Below are positions 22,811 through 31,599 of a DNA stretch of 64,000 bases, piece by piece. The position numbers and the translations under genes were made by a program. Each line of letters starts with the position of its first letter. Position 1 is the stretch's first letter. This DNA is from Microbispora catharanthi (GTDB lineage Bacteria; Actinomycetota; Actinomycetes; Streptosporangiales; Streptosporangiaceae), in NCBI RefSeq assembly GCF_006334915.2, contig NZ_VDMA02000012.1:62001-126000 (forward strand), read 5' to 3'. The notes under the pieces were generated by a model. It saw only the letters and a program-made list of their open reading frames with translations, had not been told where the DNA came from and searched no databases.

Positions 22811-25800
22811 GGCGACACCCGGAAGCCGTTGCCGTACTCGATGGGCCGTCCGCCCACCCCCGCGCCGGGCGCGGGGACCTCGCTGATCACGGCGCGTACG
22901 GCGTCGAGCCCCTGGTCGCGCCACACGCGGTCGAGGTCGGCGAGGTTCCAGCAGTGCACGGCGCGCAGCGAGACCGCCCTGACCCCGGTGCGCCGCACCA
23001 CTCCCCTGGCGGCCAGCAGCCACGACCCGAACACGGTCGCGGCCGTGTGCGCCTGCACCGACTCGAAGAACGTCAGGTCGATCGGGCCGGTGGAGTCGTC
23101 CAGGGTGGTGAAGATGACCCGCTGCCCCGACCGCACGGCGGGCGTCTGGGTGGCGACCTTCACTCCCGCGACCAGGATCTCCGCACCGTTGCGCTGCCGG
23201 ACCAGATCCCTGGCCCGCGTCACGCCGAGCGCGTCGAGCAGGTCGCGGTAGAAGTCCATGACGTGGTGGCTCACGTCCATGCCGAGGATCTCCAGCTCGG
23301 CCTCGACGGCCTCGGCCTCGGTCATCTCCGGCAGTTCGCCAGGCGTGACCCGATCGGTGAACCCTATCGGAAGCTGCCCGGCCGCGCCCACGGGAGAGCC
23401 CCGGTCGAGCGCGCCGACCTGGGCGATCAGGTCGCGCCTGGTCAGCCGCCCCGGCCGCCAGCGCGGCTCCCCCGGCCGCAGGCCGTGCAGCGCGTCGAAC
23501 CCGCCGACCTCCACGATCCGCTCGGCGATCGGCCGTGAGGGCCGGGCCCGCTCCCAGAAGTCGGCCAGCGAGGTGTAGGGCCGGGCCGCGACCATGCGGT
23601 CCACCTCGGCCTCGCTCACCCCTCGGACGGCCGAGAACGGCACCCGCAGGCCGTACCCGCGGCCGAACTCCCCGGGACCGTCCTCCGCCGGACCCGTACG
23701 CTCGACCAGCCAGGTCTTCCCCGAGCGGTTGACGTCGAGGGGCAGGACGTCCACCCCGCACTGGCGGGCCTCGTCGAGGATGACCCGGCTCGGGTACATG
23801 CCGGGGTCGTGAGTGAGCACGCCCGCGAGGAACGCGGCGGTGTGGTGCCGCTTCAGCCAGGCCGACTGGTAGGTGGGCAGCGCGAACGCCGCCGCGTGCG
23901 CCTTGCAGAACCCGAACCCGCCGAACGCGTCGAGCACCTTCCACGCCCGCTCGACGACGTCGGGGGCGTAGCCGTTCCCCCTCGCGAGCGGCACGAACCA
24001 AGCGCGTACGGCCTCGCGGCCCTCCGGCGTCCCGAGGGCGCGGCGGGCCCGGTCGGCCTCCGACAGCCCCGACCCGGTCATGATGTCGATGACCTTCATG
24101 ACCTGCTCGTGGAAGACGACCACCCCGTTGGTCTCCCTGAGCGCGTCGCGCAGCGACTCGTGCGGGTAGCGCGCCTCACGGAAGCCGTGCCTGGTCTCCA
24201 GATAGGGCGTGACCATGTCGGAGTTGACCGGTCCCGGGCGGAACAGCGAGATGTCCACGATCAGGTCGTGCATCGTGCGCGGCTCCAGCTTCGCGACCAG
24301 TTCGCGCTGCCCCGGCGACTCGATCTGGAAGCAGCCGATCGTGCGGCTGAGGCGGATCATGTCGTAGGTCTCCCGGTCGTCGCGCGGGACGGCGTCCAGG
24401 TCGATCCGCCGCCCCTCGACCCGCTCGACCTCCTGGAGGGCGTACGCCAGGGCGGACTGCATCCGCACGCCGAGCACGTCGAGCTTGAGCAGGCCCGCCT
24501 CCTCGACGTCGTCCTTGTCGAACTGCGACATCGGGAACTCCAGCAGGCTGCGCTCGACCGGCGTGCGGTCGCGCAGCGTGGAGTTGCCGATCAGCACGCC
24601 GCAGGGGTGCAGCGCGATGTGCCGGGGCAGCCCGTCGAGCCGCTCCGCCAGGCGGAACACGGTCTCCAGCGACCGGTCGTTGAGCCCGCTGTCGCGCAGC
24701 TCCGGCAGGTCGGACAGCGCGGCCCTGATCTGCCTGGCCCGTACCTGCGGGAACGCCTTGGCGATGACGTCGATCTCGTGCGGCGGCAGGCCCATGGCGG
24801 CGCCGACGTCCCTGATCGCGCTGCGGGCGCGGTAGGTCTCCATCATCGACACGCAGGCCACCCGCTCCTCGCCGTACCTGTCGAGGATCGCGCGGTAGCA
24901 GTCGAGGCGGCGGGCCGACTCCACGTCGATGTCGATGTCGGGCAGGCCCTTGCGGCCCTCCGACAGGAAGCGCTCCATCAGCAGGCCGTGTTCGAGCGGA
25001 TCCACCTCGCCGATGCCGATCAGGTAGTTGACCAGGCTGCCCGCCCCCGAGCCGCGGATCGCGCACCGCACGCCCATCGCCCGGATCATGTCCGTGATGC
25101 CGGCGACGGACGTGAAATAGCCCGACAGCCGCTTCTTCTCGATGACGCGGAGTTCGGCGGCGAGCCGGTCGCGGGCCTCGGCCGAGCGCTCCAAGCCCCG
25201 CCGGGCCAGCCCCTCCTCGCAGCGGCGCCGCAGCAGGGGCACCGGGTCCTCGCCGACCTCGGGCAGGTGGAGCCGGGGCCGCTCGGGTTCGAGCAGGGGC
25301 ACGACCTCGACGGGGTCGAGCACGCACCTGCCGGCCACGCGGCGCGTCTCGGCCAGCAGCAGCGCGGCCCGGCCGGTGTCGCCGCCGCAGATCCGTGCGG
25401 CCACCCGCGCCATCTCGGCGCCGTCCTTCAGGTACGCGTGAGCCGTGGGGTCGTCGAGGTGCCGCCCGTCGAGGGGCACCAGCTTGCGCGCCGCGTCGAG
25501 CACGTTGCCGATCTGGTGATCGGCGGCGTCCAGGTAGCGGACCGCGTTGGTCAGCACGACCGGCACGCCCATCGAGTCGGCCAGCCCGATCATGCGGGCG
25601 GCGGTGTTCGCGTCGCGGTAGCCGTACAGGTCGGACACCTCGACGACCAGGTCGGGGACCACCGCGCGCCAGGCGGCCAGCAGGGCCCTGGCCTGGTCGT
25701 CGCGCCGCTCGGCCACCGCGCGGCCGACCCCCGAGCGGGGCCCGAGCAGCACGGTCAGCCGCGGCCCGCCGTCCGGGCCGGTCGCGTGCTCGGCCACCAT

Positions 25801-26244
25801 CCCCGGCGTGACGTACGGCGCGCCGCGCTCCCCCACCTGGTGGGCGGCCGTGACCAGGCGGCACAGCGAGGCCCAGCCGTCCGAGCGCGCGAGCACGACG
25901 ACCCGCGCCGGCTCGGCCGCCGTCCCCCGGCCACGCCCGTGTCCGTGTCCGTGCCCGTGCCCGTGTCCGGCGCGGCGGCCGGACGGCAGGCCGCCTCCGA
26001 ACAGGTCGTCCGACGTGGAAGAACCTTGGTCGAGGGCGAGATCGACCCCGACGACCGGGCGGACGCCCTGCTCGTGGCAGGCGATGACGTGCTTGATCGC
26101 GCCGTAGAGGCCGTCGCGGTCGGTCAGCGCCAGGGTGTCCATGCCGTGCTCGGCGGCCCGCCGGACGAGGGCGGCCGGGAACGCGGTGCCGTACCGCAGC
26201 GAGAAGGCGGACGCCACGTGCAGGTGGGCGAAGGCGTGCGTCAT
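22687..26244 (-). CDS. dnaE2: Error-prone DNA polymerase III alpha-type, DnaE2/ImuC
   Basis: 1185-residue C-family polymerase used in SOS-induced mutagenic repair together with ImuA and ImuB. The PHP domain (1-290) starts FAHLHVASAFS; its usual TDHDG motif reads TDRDG, as expected of a degenerate PHP. The polymerase core has GRKGLPDIDIDVE with catalytic aspartates, ESARRLDCYRAILDRYG and FQIESPGQRELV. A C-terminal OB-fold ends the chain. An insertion at about residues 80-110 contains a pure (Gly-His)5 run at 93-102, unusual for the family. It is preceded by the DUF6504 gene and a LexA-like box; no ImuA/ImuB genes are in this window. Confidence 0.95.
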   Translation of the reverse strand: MTHAFAHLHVASAFSLRYGTAFPAALVRRAAEHGMDTLALTDRDGLYGAIKHVIACHEQGVRPVVGVDLALDQGSSTSDDLFGGGLPSGRRAGHGHGHGHGHGRGRGTAAEPARVVVLARSDGWASLCRLVTAAHQVGERGAPYVTPGMVAEHATGPDGGPRLTVLLGPRSGVGRAVAERRDDQARALLAAWRAVVPDLVVEVSDLYGYRDANTAARMIGLADSMGVPVVLTNAVRYLDAADHQIGNVLDAARKLVPLDGRHLDDPTAHAYLKDGAEMARVAARICGGDTGRAALLLAETRRVAGRCVLDPVEVVPLLEPERPRLHLPEVGEDPVPLLRRRCEEGLARRGLERSAEARDRLAAELRVIEKKRLSGYFTSVAGITDMIRAMGVRCAIRGSGAGSLVNYLIGIGEVDPLEHGLLMERFLSEGRKGLPDIDIDVESARRLDCYRAILDRYGEERVACVSMMETYRARSAIRDVGAAMGLPPHEIDVIAKAFPQVRARQIRAALSDLPELRDSGLNDRSLETVFRLAERLDGLPRHIALHPCGVLIGNSTLRDRTPVERSLLEFPMSQFDKDDVEEAGLLKLDVLGVRMQSALAYALQEVERVEGRRIDLDAVPRDDRETYDMIRLSRTIGCFQIESPGQRELVAKLEPRTMHDLIVDISLFRPGPVNSDMVTPYLETRHGFREARYPHESLRDALRETNGVVVFHEQVMKVIDIMTGSGLSEADRARRALGTPEGREAVRAWFVPLARGNGYAPDVVERAWKVLDAFGGFGFCKAHAAAFALPTYQSAWLKRHHTAAFLAGVLTHDPGMYPSRVILDEARQCGVDVLPLDVNRSGKTWLVERTGPAEDGPGEFGRGYGLRVPFSAVRGVSEAEVDRMVAARPYTSLADFWERARPSRPIAERIVEVGGFDALHGLRPGEPRWRPGRLTRRDLIAQVGALDRGSPVGAAGQLPIGFTDRVTPGELPEMTEAEAVEAELEILGMDVSHHVMDFYRDLLDALGVTRARDLVRQRNGAEILVAGVKVATQTPAVRSGQRVIFTTLDDSTGPIDLTFFESVQAHTAATVFGSWLLAARGVVRRTGVRAVSLRAVHCWNLADLDRVWRDQGLDAVRAVISEVPAPGAGVGGRPIEYGNGFRVSPYSDNGAPPAVREGRFLGHPSAPQRRLWHASSGSSGPPPGR

Positions 26245-26323
26245 AGGCGCGCCCCCGTCCGTCCCCCGGTCCGTCCTCCAGCGGCCCGTCCCCCGGTCGT
26301 CGTGGGGAGCTGGAGCGTTCCCA

Positions 26324-26590
26324 TCAGTCCCAGGCCCTCAGCAGGAGCCAGCCGCCGCTGGCGGTGTCGAAGCGCAGTTCATAGGTCCCGACCTCCTTGC
26401 CGGCCGCGGCCCCCACTCGCCAGAAACGCCGCTCGCCGGGATCGGCGTCCGAGGTCTTCCACCATTCCCTGGCGACCACCCAGTGGTCCTGGATCTCGCG
26501 GACGGTGTAGAGCCGGTCACGCCAGACGAACTGAGCAGGGTGCCCGCCCCGGACCCACACCTCGATCGGATCGCCGTAAAGTCTGCTCAA
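26324..26590 (-). CDS. DUF6504 family protein, upstream partner of dnaE2
   Basis: 88 residues in one small beta-rich domain (SRLYGDPIEVWVRGGHPAQFVWRDRLYTVREIQDHWVVAREWW). DUF6504 proteins are habitual neighbours of mutasome genes (imuB, dnaE2) in actinobacteria, with no proven activity. I choose the TTG at 26590 because GGAG lies 8 bases upstream and homologues (as recalled) begin just before RYG/LYG; the alternative GTG at 26620 adds ten residues but lacks a ribosome-binding site. The gap to dnaE2 is 79 bases; both would be transcribed from the LexA-boxed promoter. Confidence 0.8.
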   Translation of the reverse strand: MSRLYGDPIEVWVRGGHPAQFVWRDRLYTVREIQDHWVVAREWWKTSDADPGERRFWRVGAAAGKEVGTYELRFDTASGGWLLLRAWD

Positions 26591-26664
26591 GACTCCTTCT
26601 CCCTGTGGCTTCGTGGCCACCCGGGGGAAGACGGGCGGATGATTCGGGCAGAATCGCCGCTACT

Positions 26665-26680
26665 TCGAACATACGTTCCC
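26665..26680. promoter_or_regulatory. LexA (SOS) box before DUF6504-dnaE2
   Basis: TCGAACATACGTTCCC matches the actinobacterial/Gram-positive SOS consensus TCGAAC-N4-GTTCGA in 10 of 12 defined positions, with a perfect left arm and central GTTC. It lies 75 bases upstream of the DUF6504 start, a typical distance for repression of the dnaE2 unit. Confidence 0.7.
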
Positions 26681-26751
26681 AGCGGAGTGAACGCAAGTCG
26701 GCGCGGCCCCTTTCCGGGAACAAAAGCCCAGGAAGCGCGTCCGCCGGCGGA

Positions 26752-27984
26752 TCACTCGCCGAGCCAGATCCCGCCGCCCCGGTAGGGCGGCTCCTCCCGT
26801 TCGGTGGCGTCCGCCACCGCCGCCCAGACGCGCGCCGTCCCCGGCCCCCTGACGACGGCCGCCACCCGGGTGTGCCCGAGCGGACCCGCCGGAAACGTCC
26901 CGTGCGTCCACTGGCCGCCCGACCAGTGACCTAACGCCGTGCTCCACTCGTTCTTCGCGTAGAACAGCCAGAACCCGCCCCGGCCGTCGGCCTCCAGCCG
27001 CAGGTGGGGGTCGAGCTCGGGCTCGCCCGGCAGGCTGTAGCTCCACCGTCCGTTCTCCCGGCGCAGGAACAGCGTGCGGCCGCAGAAGGTCACGTCCTCC
27101 TCCTCGGTGCCGCAGACCCAGGCGACCCAGCCGACGGCCGCCACTGCGCCCGACTCGTCCACCGCGAGGTCCACGAGCTCGGAGAGCTGACCCCGGTGCA
27201 GCGCGGGGACCGCGGGGAGCGGGACCATGCTCCAGGACCAGCCGTTCCATCGGGCGACGGCGGCCCGGCCGCGGCTGGAACCGGCCGCCCACACCGCGCC
27301 GCCGGGCAGACCGTCCACGTCCTTGGCGACCAGCGGCGGCCGCGCCGTGCGCCAGGCCGTGCCGTCCCAGTGCCGCAGATCCGACCAGGAGCTCCAGGGC
27401 CCCTCGGCTCCCCCTGCCCCGTCAAGGAAGTTCGCGTTGAGGATCGCCCAGACGTCGCCGGGGGCCGCCGCGTGCACCCGCTCCGGCTCCGCGCCCGGGC
27501 TCGGCGCCGCGGTCCACCTCCGCCCGTTCCAGCGCGCGGCGGTCTTCTCGCCGAACAGCCACACGTCGCGGTCGGAGGAGGCGGCCACGGCGCGCGGCTC
27601 GGACAGCGGCGGGGCCGGAACCTCGCGCCACCGCCCGCCGTCCCCGCGCAGCAGCAGCGGCGCGTTCGTCTCGGGCCCGCACGGCTCGGGCACGCGCGTG
27701 CCGGCCGCCCACACGGTCCCCTCGCGGGTCACGGCCAGGCCGGTGATGCGGTCACGGTAGTCGTAGTAGGCGACGCGCCACCCGCCGTCCCGGACCGGGC
27801 TCGGCTCCGGTGTGGGCGAGCCGGTCAGGCAGGAGGGCGAAGGCCGCTCCCGCGCGGCGGCCGTGGCGGCCGCGGCGTCGGTCTCGTTCCAGGTCTCGAG
27901 ATCGCGAGGCGTGGTCGACGCGCACGCCGCCGGCAGCACCATCGCGGCCAGCGCCGCCGTCACACCCAGAATCCGCGTCCGCAT
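26752..27984 (-). CDS. Secreted lipoprotein with beta-propeller-like repeats
   Basis: 410 residues. Signal peptide MRTRILGVTAALAAMVLPAAC with a lipobox (LPAAC), so it should be anchored outside the cytoplasmic membrane. The rest carries four to five imperfect repeats built on a W-x-G-x-x-W and vWAaG/vWAi pattern (GTVWAAGTRVPEP, DVWLFGEKTAARWNG, DVWAILNANF, AVWAAGSSRGRAAVARWNG, RVWAAVADATE), typical of a WD40/Kelch-like propeller. It may bind a surface ligand; no enzyme motif seen. It is separated by 160 bases from the DUF6504 start and probably transcribed independently. Confidence 0.8.
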   Translation of the reverse strand: MRTRILGVTAALAAMVLPAACASTTPRDLETWNETDAAAATAAARERPSPSCLTGSPTPEPSPVRDGGWRVAYYDYRDRITGLAVTREGTVWAAGTRVPEPCGPETNAPLLLRGDGGRWREVPAPPLSEPRAVAASSDRDVWLFGEKTAARWNGRRWTAAPSPGAEPERVHAAAPGDVWAILNANFLDGAGGAEGPWSSWSDLRHWDGTAWRTARPPLVAKDVDGLPGGAVWAAGSSRGRAAVARWNGWSWSMVPLPAVPALHRGQLSELVDLAVDESGAVAAVGWVAWVCGTEEEDVTFCGRTLFLRRENGRWSYSLPGEPELDPHLRLEADGRGGFWLFYAKNEWSTALGHWSGGQWTHGTFPAGPLGHTRVAAVVRGPGTARVWAAVADATEREEPPYRGGGIWLGE

Positions 27985-28050
27985 ATCCGTAGGACGCGGC
28001 GGGCCGGCATCCGGTTCTGCCGAACCCGCTGCCGGCCGTGCCCCCTGGGC

Positions 28051-28749
28051 TCAGACCGCGCGTTCCGCGTAGGCGGCCAGCAGCTGGGCCTCCGCGGTGT
28101 CGAAGTACGCGAGCAGCTCCCGCTCGGCCCGCTCGTGGTCGCCGTCGATCAGCAGCGTGGCGATGCGCGCGTTGTCTTCCAGATAGGGCTCGTGGAAGGT
28201 CCTGAGCTCGCCCATCACGTGGAAGGCCAGCCGCAGCTCGGCGAGCAGGCGCGCCATGGTCTTGTCCACACGGGGACTGGTGAGCAGCGCGGCGATCGCG
28301 CGGTGGAACCACATGTTCGCGGTGCCGACGGCCGCCCAGTCGCCGTTCTCCGCGGCCGCCTGACCCTCCTCGACGTGGCGCCGCACCTCCCCCACGGCCC
28401 CGGGCGGGGCCGTGACGACCGCTCGTACGCCCGCCGTCTCGAGAATGCGCCGCATCGCGTAGATGTCCGCGACGTCGGCCGCGGCGAGCTTGCGGACGAA
28501 GACACCGCGGTGCAGCTCGTGCACCAGCAGGTTCTCGTGCGACAGCAGCCTGAACGCCTCTCTGAGCGTGTTGCGGGAGACGCCGAGCAGGTTGCCGATC
28601 GTCTCCTCCGACAGGCGGGTGCCCGGGGGCAGGGAGCCGTCGATGACGTTCTCCCGCAGGACGTCGGCGACCAGTTCGGCGGCGCTGGCCCGATCGAGCA
28701 CCGGCCGAGCCGCGCTCAACCGTGCCGCCCAGTCCGCCATAGCCGTCAT
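28051..28749 (-). CDS. GntR-family regulator (FCD type), divergent from the 5-oxoproline operon
   Basis: 232 residues: winged helix at about 20-85 (VLRENVIDGSLPPGTRLSEETIGNLLGVSRNTLREAFRLLSHENLL) and an FCD effector domain (about 95-225) with likely metal-binding histidines (NMWFHRAIAALL; FHEPYLEDNARI). It is transcribed away from the NRAMP-like gene across a 188-base region holding a long inverted repeat, so it probably controls the pxp operon. In Bacillus the comparable regulator, KipR, is of the IclR family, so this is a different regulator doing a similar job (inference). Confidence 0.88.
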   Translation of the reverse strand: MTAMADWAARLSAARPVLDRASAAELVADVLRENVIDGSLPPGTRLSEETIGNLLGVSRNTLREAFRLLSHENLLVHELHRGVFVRKLAAADVADIYAMRRILETAGVRAVVTAPPGAVGEVRRHVEEGQAAAENGDWAAVGTANMWFHRAIAALLTSPRVDKTMARLLAELRLAFHVMGELRTFHEPYLEDNARIATLLIDGDHERAERELLAYFDTAEAQLLAAYAERAV

Positions 28750-28874
28750 CGCCGCAACCCCTTCTCGACCGCCCGATCACTCCCAGCTTAGGCCGCGGGA
28801 CGTCGCCGGGATCCAGCGATCACCATCGGGCTTCGCGCGATCACACCCGGTTGTAGCGGAGAAGTAACCGACAA

Positions 28875-28903
28875 GAGGCTTGATGAATCGTTGAACAATC
28901 CTC
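28875..28903. promoter_or_regulatory. Inverted-repeat operator of the 5-oxoproline operon
   Basis: Centred on TTGATGAATCGTTGAACAA (28880-28898; arms match 6 of 8) and extended by GAGG at 28875-28878 and CCTC at 28900-28903. It lies 35-63 bases before the NRAMP-like start and near the divergent GntR gene. Likely the GntR binding site. Confidence 0.6.
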
Positions 28904-28937
28904 TAGCTTCCAGGGGAGGTGAGCAAAGGAGTCTCGC

Positions 28938-30179
28938 ATGAACCGACCCCCCGACACCCAGACGGCCTCATCCGCGGGCATCACGAGCGGAGGGCGGCGC
29001 TCGGCGCTGCTCGGCGCGATGTTCCTCATGGCCACGAGTGCCATCGGCCCCGGCTTCATCACTCAGACGACGACGTTCACGGCGCGGCTCGGCGCGGCGT
29101 TCGCGTTCGTGATCGTCGCTTCGATCCTCGTCGACATCGCCGTCCAGCTGAACGTCTGGCGGGTGATCGGCGTCTCTGGGATGCGCGCCCAGACGCTGGG
29201 CAACCGGGTGCTGCCCGGTTCGGGATATCTCTTGGCCGTCCTCGTGGCCTTCGGCGGCCTGGTGTTCAACATCGGCAACGTCGGCGGCGCGGCGCTCGGC
29301 CTGAACGCCCTCGCGGGGATCGATGTCAAGATCGGCGGCACGGTGTCCGCCCTGATCGCCGTCGCCATCTTCCTCAGTAGGCGGGCCGGGGTGGCCGTCG
29401 ACCGGATCGTCGTCGTCCTCGGCGTCGTGATGGTGGCGCTGACGCTGTACGTGGCGATCGTCTCCCACCCGCCGGTGGGCGAGGCCCTGCGGCAGACGGT
29501 CCTGCCGGACACGGTCGACTTCCTCGCCGTCACGACGCTGATCGGCGGCACGGTCGGGGGTTACATCACCTACGCGGGCGCGCACCGGCTCATCGACGCG
29601 GGCGTGACCGGGCCGCGGAACGCCGGGCAGATCACCCGCGGCTCGGTCACCGGCATCCTCGTCACCGGAGTCATGCGGGTGATCCTCTTCCTCGCCTCGC
29701 TCGGCGTGGTGGCCGGAGGATTCCGGCTCGCCGCGGACTCGGCGAACCCGGCCGCCGACATCTTCCTGAGCGCGGCGGGCGAGGTGGGGCTGAGGCTGTT
29801 CGGGGTCGTCCTGTGGGCCGCGGCCATCACCTCGGTCATCGGCGCCTCGTACACGTCGGTGTCGTTCCTCGCCAGCTTCTCGCCCCGCACGGACCGCTAC
29901 CGCTCGTGGATCACGGTGGCCTTCATCGTGGTCTCGACCGCGGTCTTCCTCCTCCTCGGCAAGGCTCCGGCCAACCTCCTGATCCTCGCCGGAGCGCTCA
30001 ACGGCCTCATCCTGCCCGTCGGTCTGGCGGTGATCCTCTGGGTCGCCGCACGCCGTCGTGATCTCATGGGCGGGTACCGCTACCCTGTCTGGCTGCTCGG
30101 CATCGGTGTGCTCGCCTGGGCGCTGACCATCTACCTCGGCTGGAACTCCCTCAACGGGATCAGCGCGCTCTGGAGCTGA
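28938..30179 (+). CDS. NRAMP-family transporter lacking metal-ligand motifs (YcsG-like), probable 5-oxoproline-operon permease
   Basis: 413 residues with about eleven membrane helices in the NRAMP (LeuT) fold. In metal transporters, helix 1 carries DPGN and helix 6 carries MPH; here helix 1 reads [11 protein letters not shown] (GPGF at 37-40) and helix 6 reads [12 protein letters not shown] (GGY at about 207-209). The metal ligands are therefore absent, and divalent metal transport is unlikely. It is the first gene of a pxpA-pxpB-pxpC-DUF1445 operon, exactly as ycsG sits in the Bacillus ycsFG-kip operon, so uptake of 5-oxoproline or a related acid is a reasonable guess. ATG at 28938 with AAAGGAG 7 bases upstream. 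Confidence 0.88.
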   Translation: MNRPPDTQTASSAGITSGGRRSALLGAMFLMATSAIGPGFITQTTTFTARLGAAFAFVIVASILVDIAVQLNVWRVIGVSGMRAQTLGNRVLPGSGYLLAVLVAFGGLVFNIGNVGGAALGLNALAGIDVKIGGTVSALIAVAIFLSRRAGVAVDRIVVVLGVVMVALTLYVAIVSHPPVGEALRQTVLPDTVDFLAVTTLIGGTVGGYITYAGAHRLIDAGVTGPRNAGQITRGSVTGILVTGVMRVILFLASLGVVAGGFRLAADSANPAADIFLSAAGEVGLRLFGVVLWAAAITSVIGASYTSVSFLASFSPRTDRYRSWITVAFIVVSTAVFLLLGKAPANLLILAGALNGLILPVGLAVILWVAARRRDLMGGYRYPVWLLGIGVLAWALTIYLGWNSLNGISALWS

Positions 30180-30180
30180 C

Positions 30181-30963
30181 GTGCCCTACCCGACCATGTG
30201 CATCGACCTCAACTCCGACCTGGGCGAGGGCTTCGGCCAGTGGACGCTCGGCGACGACGACGCGCTGCTGTCGATCGTCACGAGCGCCAACGTCGCCTGC
30301 GGGTTCCACGCGGGAGATCCGGTGATCATGCGGCGCACCTGCGAGACCGCGGCCGCGCGCGGCGTGGTGATCGGCGCCCAGGTCGGCTACCGCGACCTGG
30401 CGGGCTTCGGGCGGCGCTTCGTCGACGTGCCGCCCGTCGAACTCGCCGACGACGTCATCTACCAGATCGGCGCTCTGGACGCCTTCGCGCGGGTGGCGGG
30501 CACCAGGGTCAGGTACGTCAAGCCGCACGGCGCGCTCTACAACGCGATCGTGCACCACGAGGCGCAGGCCGCCGCGGTGGTCGCGGCCGTGCGCGCCTAC
30601 GACCCCGGCCTGCCCGTGCTCGGCCTCCCCGGCTCGGCGTGGCTGCGCCAGGCCTGCCGGGCCGGCCTCACCACGGTCGCCGAATGCTTCGCCGACCGCG
30701 CCTACACCCGCGAGGGCAGGCTGGTGCCGCGCGGCGTGCCCGGCGCCGTCCTGCACGACCCCGCGCGGGTCGCCGAGCGCAGCGTGCGCATGGCCAGGGG
30801 CGAGCCGGTCGAGGCCGTCGACGGGACGCCGCTCACCATCACGGCGGACTCGATCTGCGTGCACGGCGACAGCCCCGGCGCCGTGACCATGGCGCTCGAG
30901 GTCCGTGACGCGCTCAAGGAGAACGGCATCGGCCTGGCGCCGTTCGTCGAGGAGAAGCCGTGA
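30181..30963 (+). CDS. pxpA: 5-oxoprolinase subunit A (LamB/YcsF family)
   Basis: 260-residue subunit of the prokaryotic ATP-dependent 5-oxoprolinase PxpABC, which opens pyroglutamate (5-oxo-L-proline) to glutamate. The family pattern is complete: [50 protein letters not shown] and [10 protein letters not shown] near the end. The GTG at 30181 lies one base after the stop of the transporter gene; a start at the ATG 15 bases downstream ([12 protein letters not shown]) is also possible. Its stop overlaps the pxpB start by 4 bases (GTGA), so subunits A and B are coupled. Confidence 0.95.
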   Translation: MPYPTMCIDLNSDLGEGFGQWTLGDDDALLSIVTSANVACGFHAGDPVIMRRTCETAAARGVVIGAQVGYRDLAGFGRRFVDVPPVELADDVIYQIGALDAFARVAGTRVRYVKPHGALYNAIVHHEAQAAAVVAAVRAYDPGLPVLGLPGSAWLRQACRAGLTTVAECFADRAYTREGRLVPRGVPGAVLHDPARVAERSVRMARGEPVEAVDGTPLTITADSICVHGDSPGAVTMALEVRDALKENGIGLAPFVEEKP

Positions 30964-31574
30964 ACGCACGGCTGCACCGCTGTGGCGAGCACGCGGTCCT
31001 GGTCGAGCTCGACCGTCTCGAGGAGGTGGTCGCCCTCTACGACGCCCTCGCGGCCGACCCCCCGCGGGGAATCGTCGACATCGTCCCCGCGGCGCGCACG
31101 CTGCTCGTCCGGTTCGAGCCGCCGGCACGCCACAATGAGGTGGAGTCCGCCGTCCTGGCCGTGCGGCCGGCCGGAGGCCGCCTCGCGACGAGCGAGGAGG
31201 TGGTGATCCCGGTGGAGTACGACGGCGACGACCTCGCCGACGTGGCCCGGCTGACCGGGCTCACCGAACGCGAGGTCGTGGCGGCGCACACCGGGACAGC
31301 GTGGACGGTCGCCTTCTGCGGGTTCGCCCCCGGCTTCGGCTATCTGATCGGCGGCGATCCCCGGCTGGCCGTGCCCCGGCGGCCGGAGTCGCGCGTGCGC
31401 GTGCCCACCGGCTCCGTGGGGCTCGCCGGGGAGTTCAGCGGGGTCTACCCGCGCGAGTCTCCGGGCGGCTGGCAGCTGATCGGGCGTACCGAGACCGTGG
31501 TGTGGGACATCGCGGCCGACCCGCCCGCCCTGCTGCGCCCGGGCGTGCGGGTGCGATTCGCGGAGGCAATGTGA
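30960..31574 (+). CDS. pxpB: 5-oxoprolinase subunit B (KipI family)
   Basis: 204-residue PxpB/KipI protein. The N-terminal half ([11 protein letters not shown]) and C-terminal cyclophilin-like half with [46 protein letters not shown] are fully conserved family signatures. PxpB with PxpC forms the subcomplex that phosphorylates 5-oxoproline (known from other bacteria). In Bacillus the same protein is named KipI, an inhibitor of the sporulation kinase KinA; such a side role here is not supported. Start codon GTG inside the pxpA stop overlap. Confidence 0.95.
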   Translation: MNARLHRCGEHAVLVELDRLEEVVALYDALAADPPRGIVDIVPAARTLLVRFEPPARHNEVESAVLAVRPAGGRLATSEEVVIPVEYDGDDLADVARLTGLTEREVVAAHTGTAWTVAFCGFAPGFGYLIGGDPRLAVPRRPESRVRVPTGSVGLAGEFSGVYPRESPGGWQLIGRTETVVWDIAADPPALLRPGVRVRFAEAM

Positions 31575-31599
31575 GCGGGGCGACTGTGAACGAGGCGCT

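Noticed and set aside
25921..25970. Short six-base repeats that could be a CRISPR-like or satellite array
   Set aside because: They simply encode the (Gly-His) run in dnaE2; no spacers and no repeat-spacer pattern.
23809..26934. A 1041-codon plus-strand open frame
   Set aside because: Antisense to dnaE2, low-complexity Arg/Gly/Val composition, no domain.
27829..27990. Plus-strand frames with many Ala and Arg residues near the lipoprotein signal peptide
   Set aside because: Antisense to the lipoprotein start with no ribosome-binding site.
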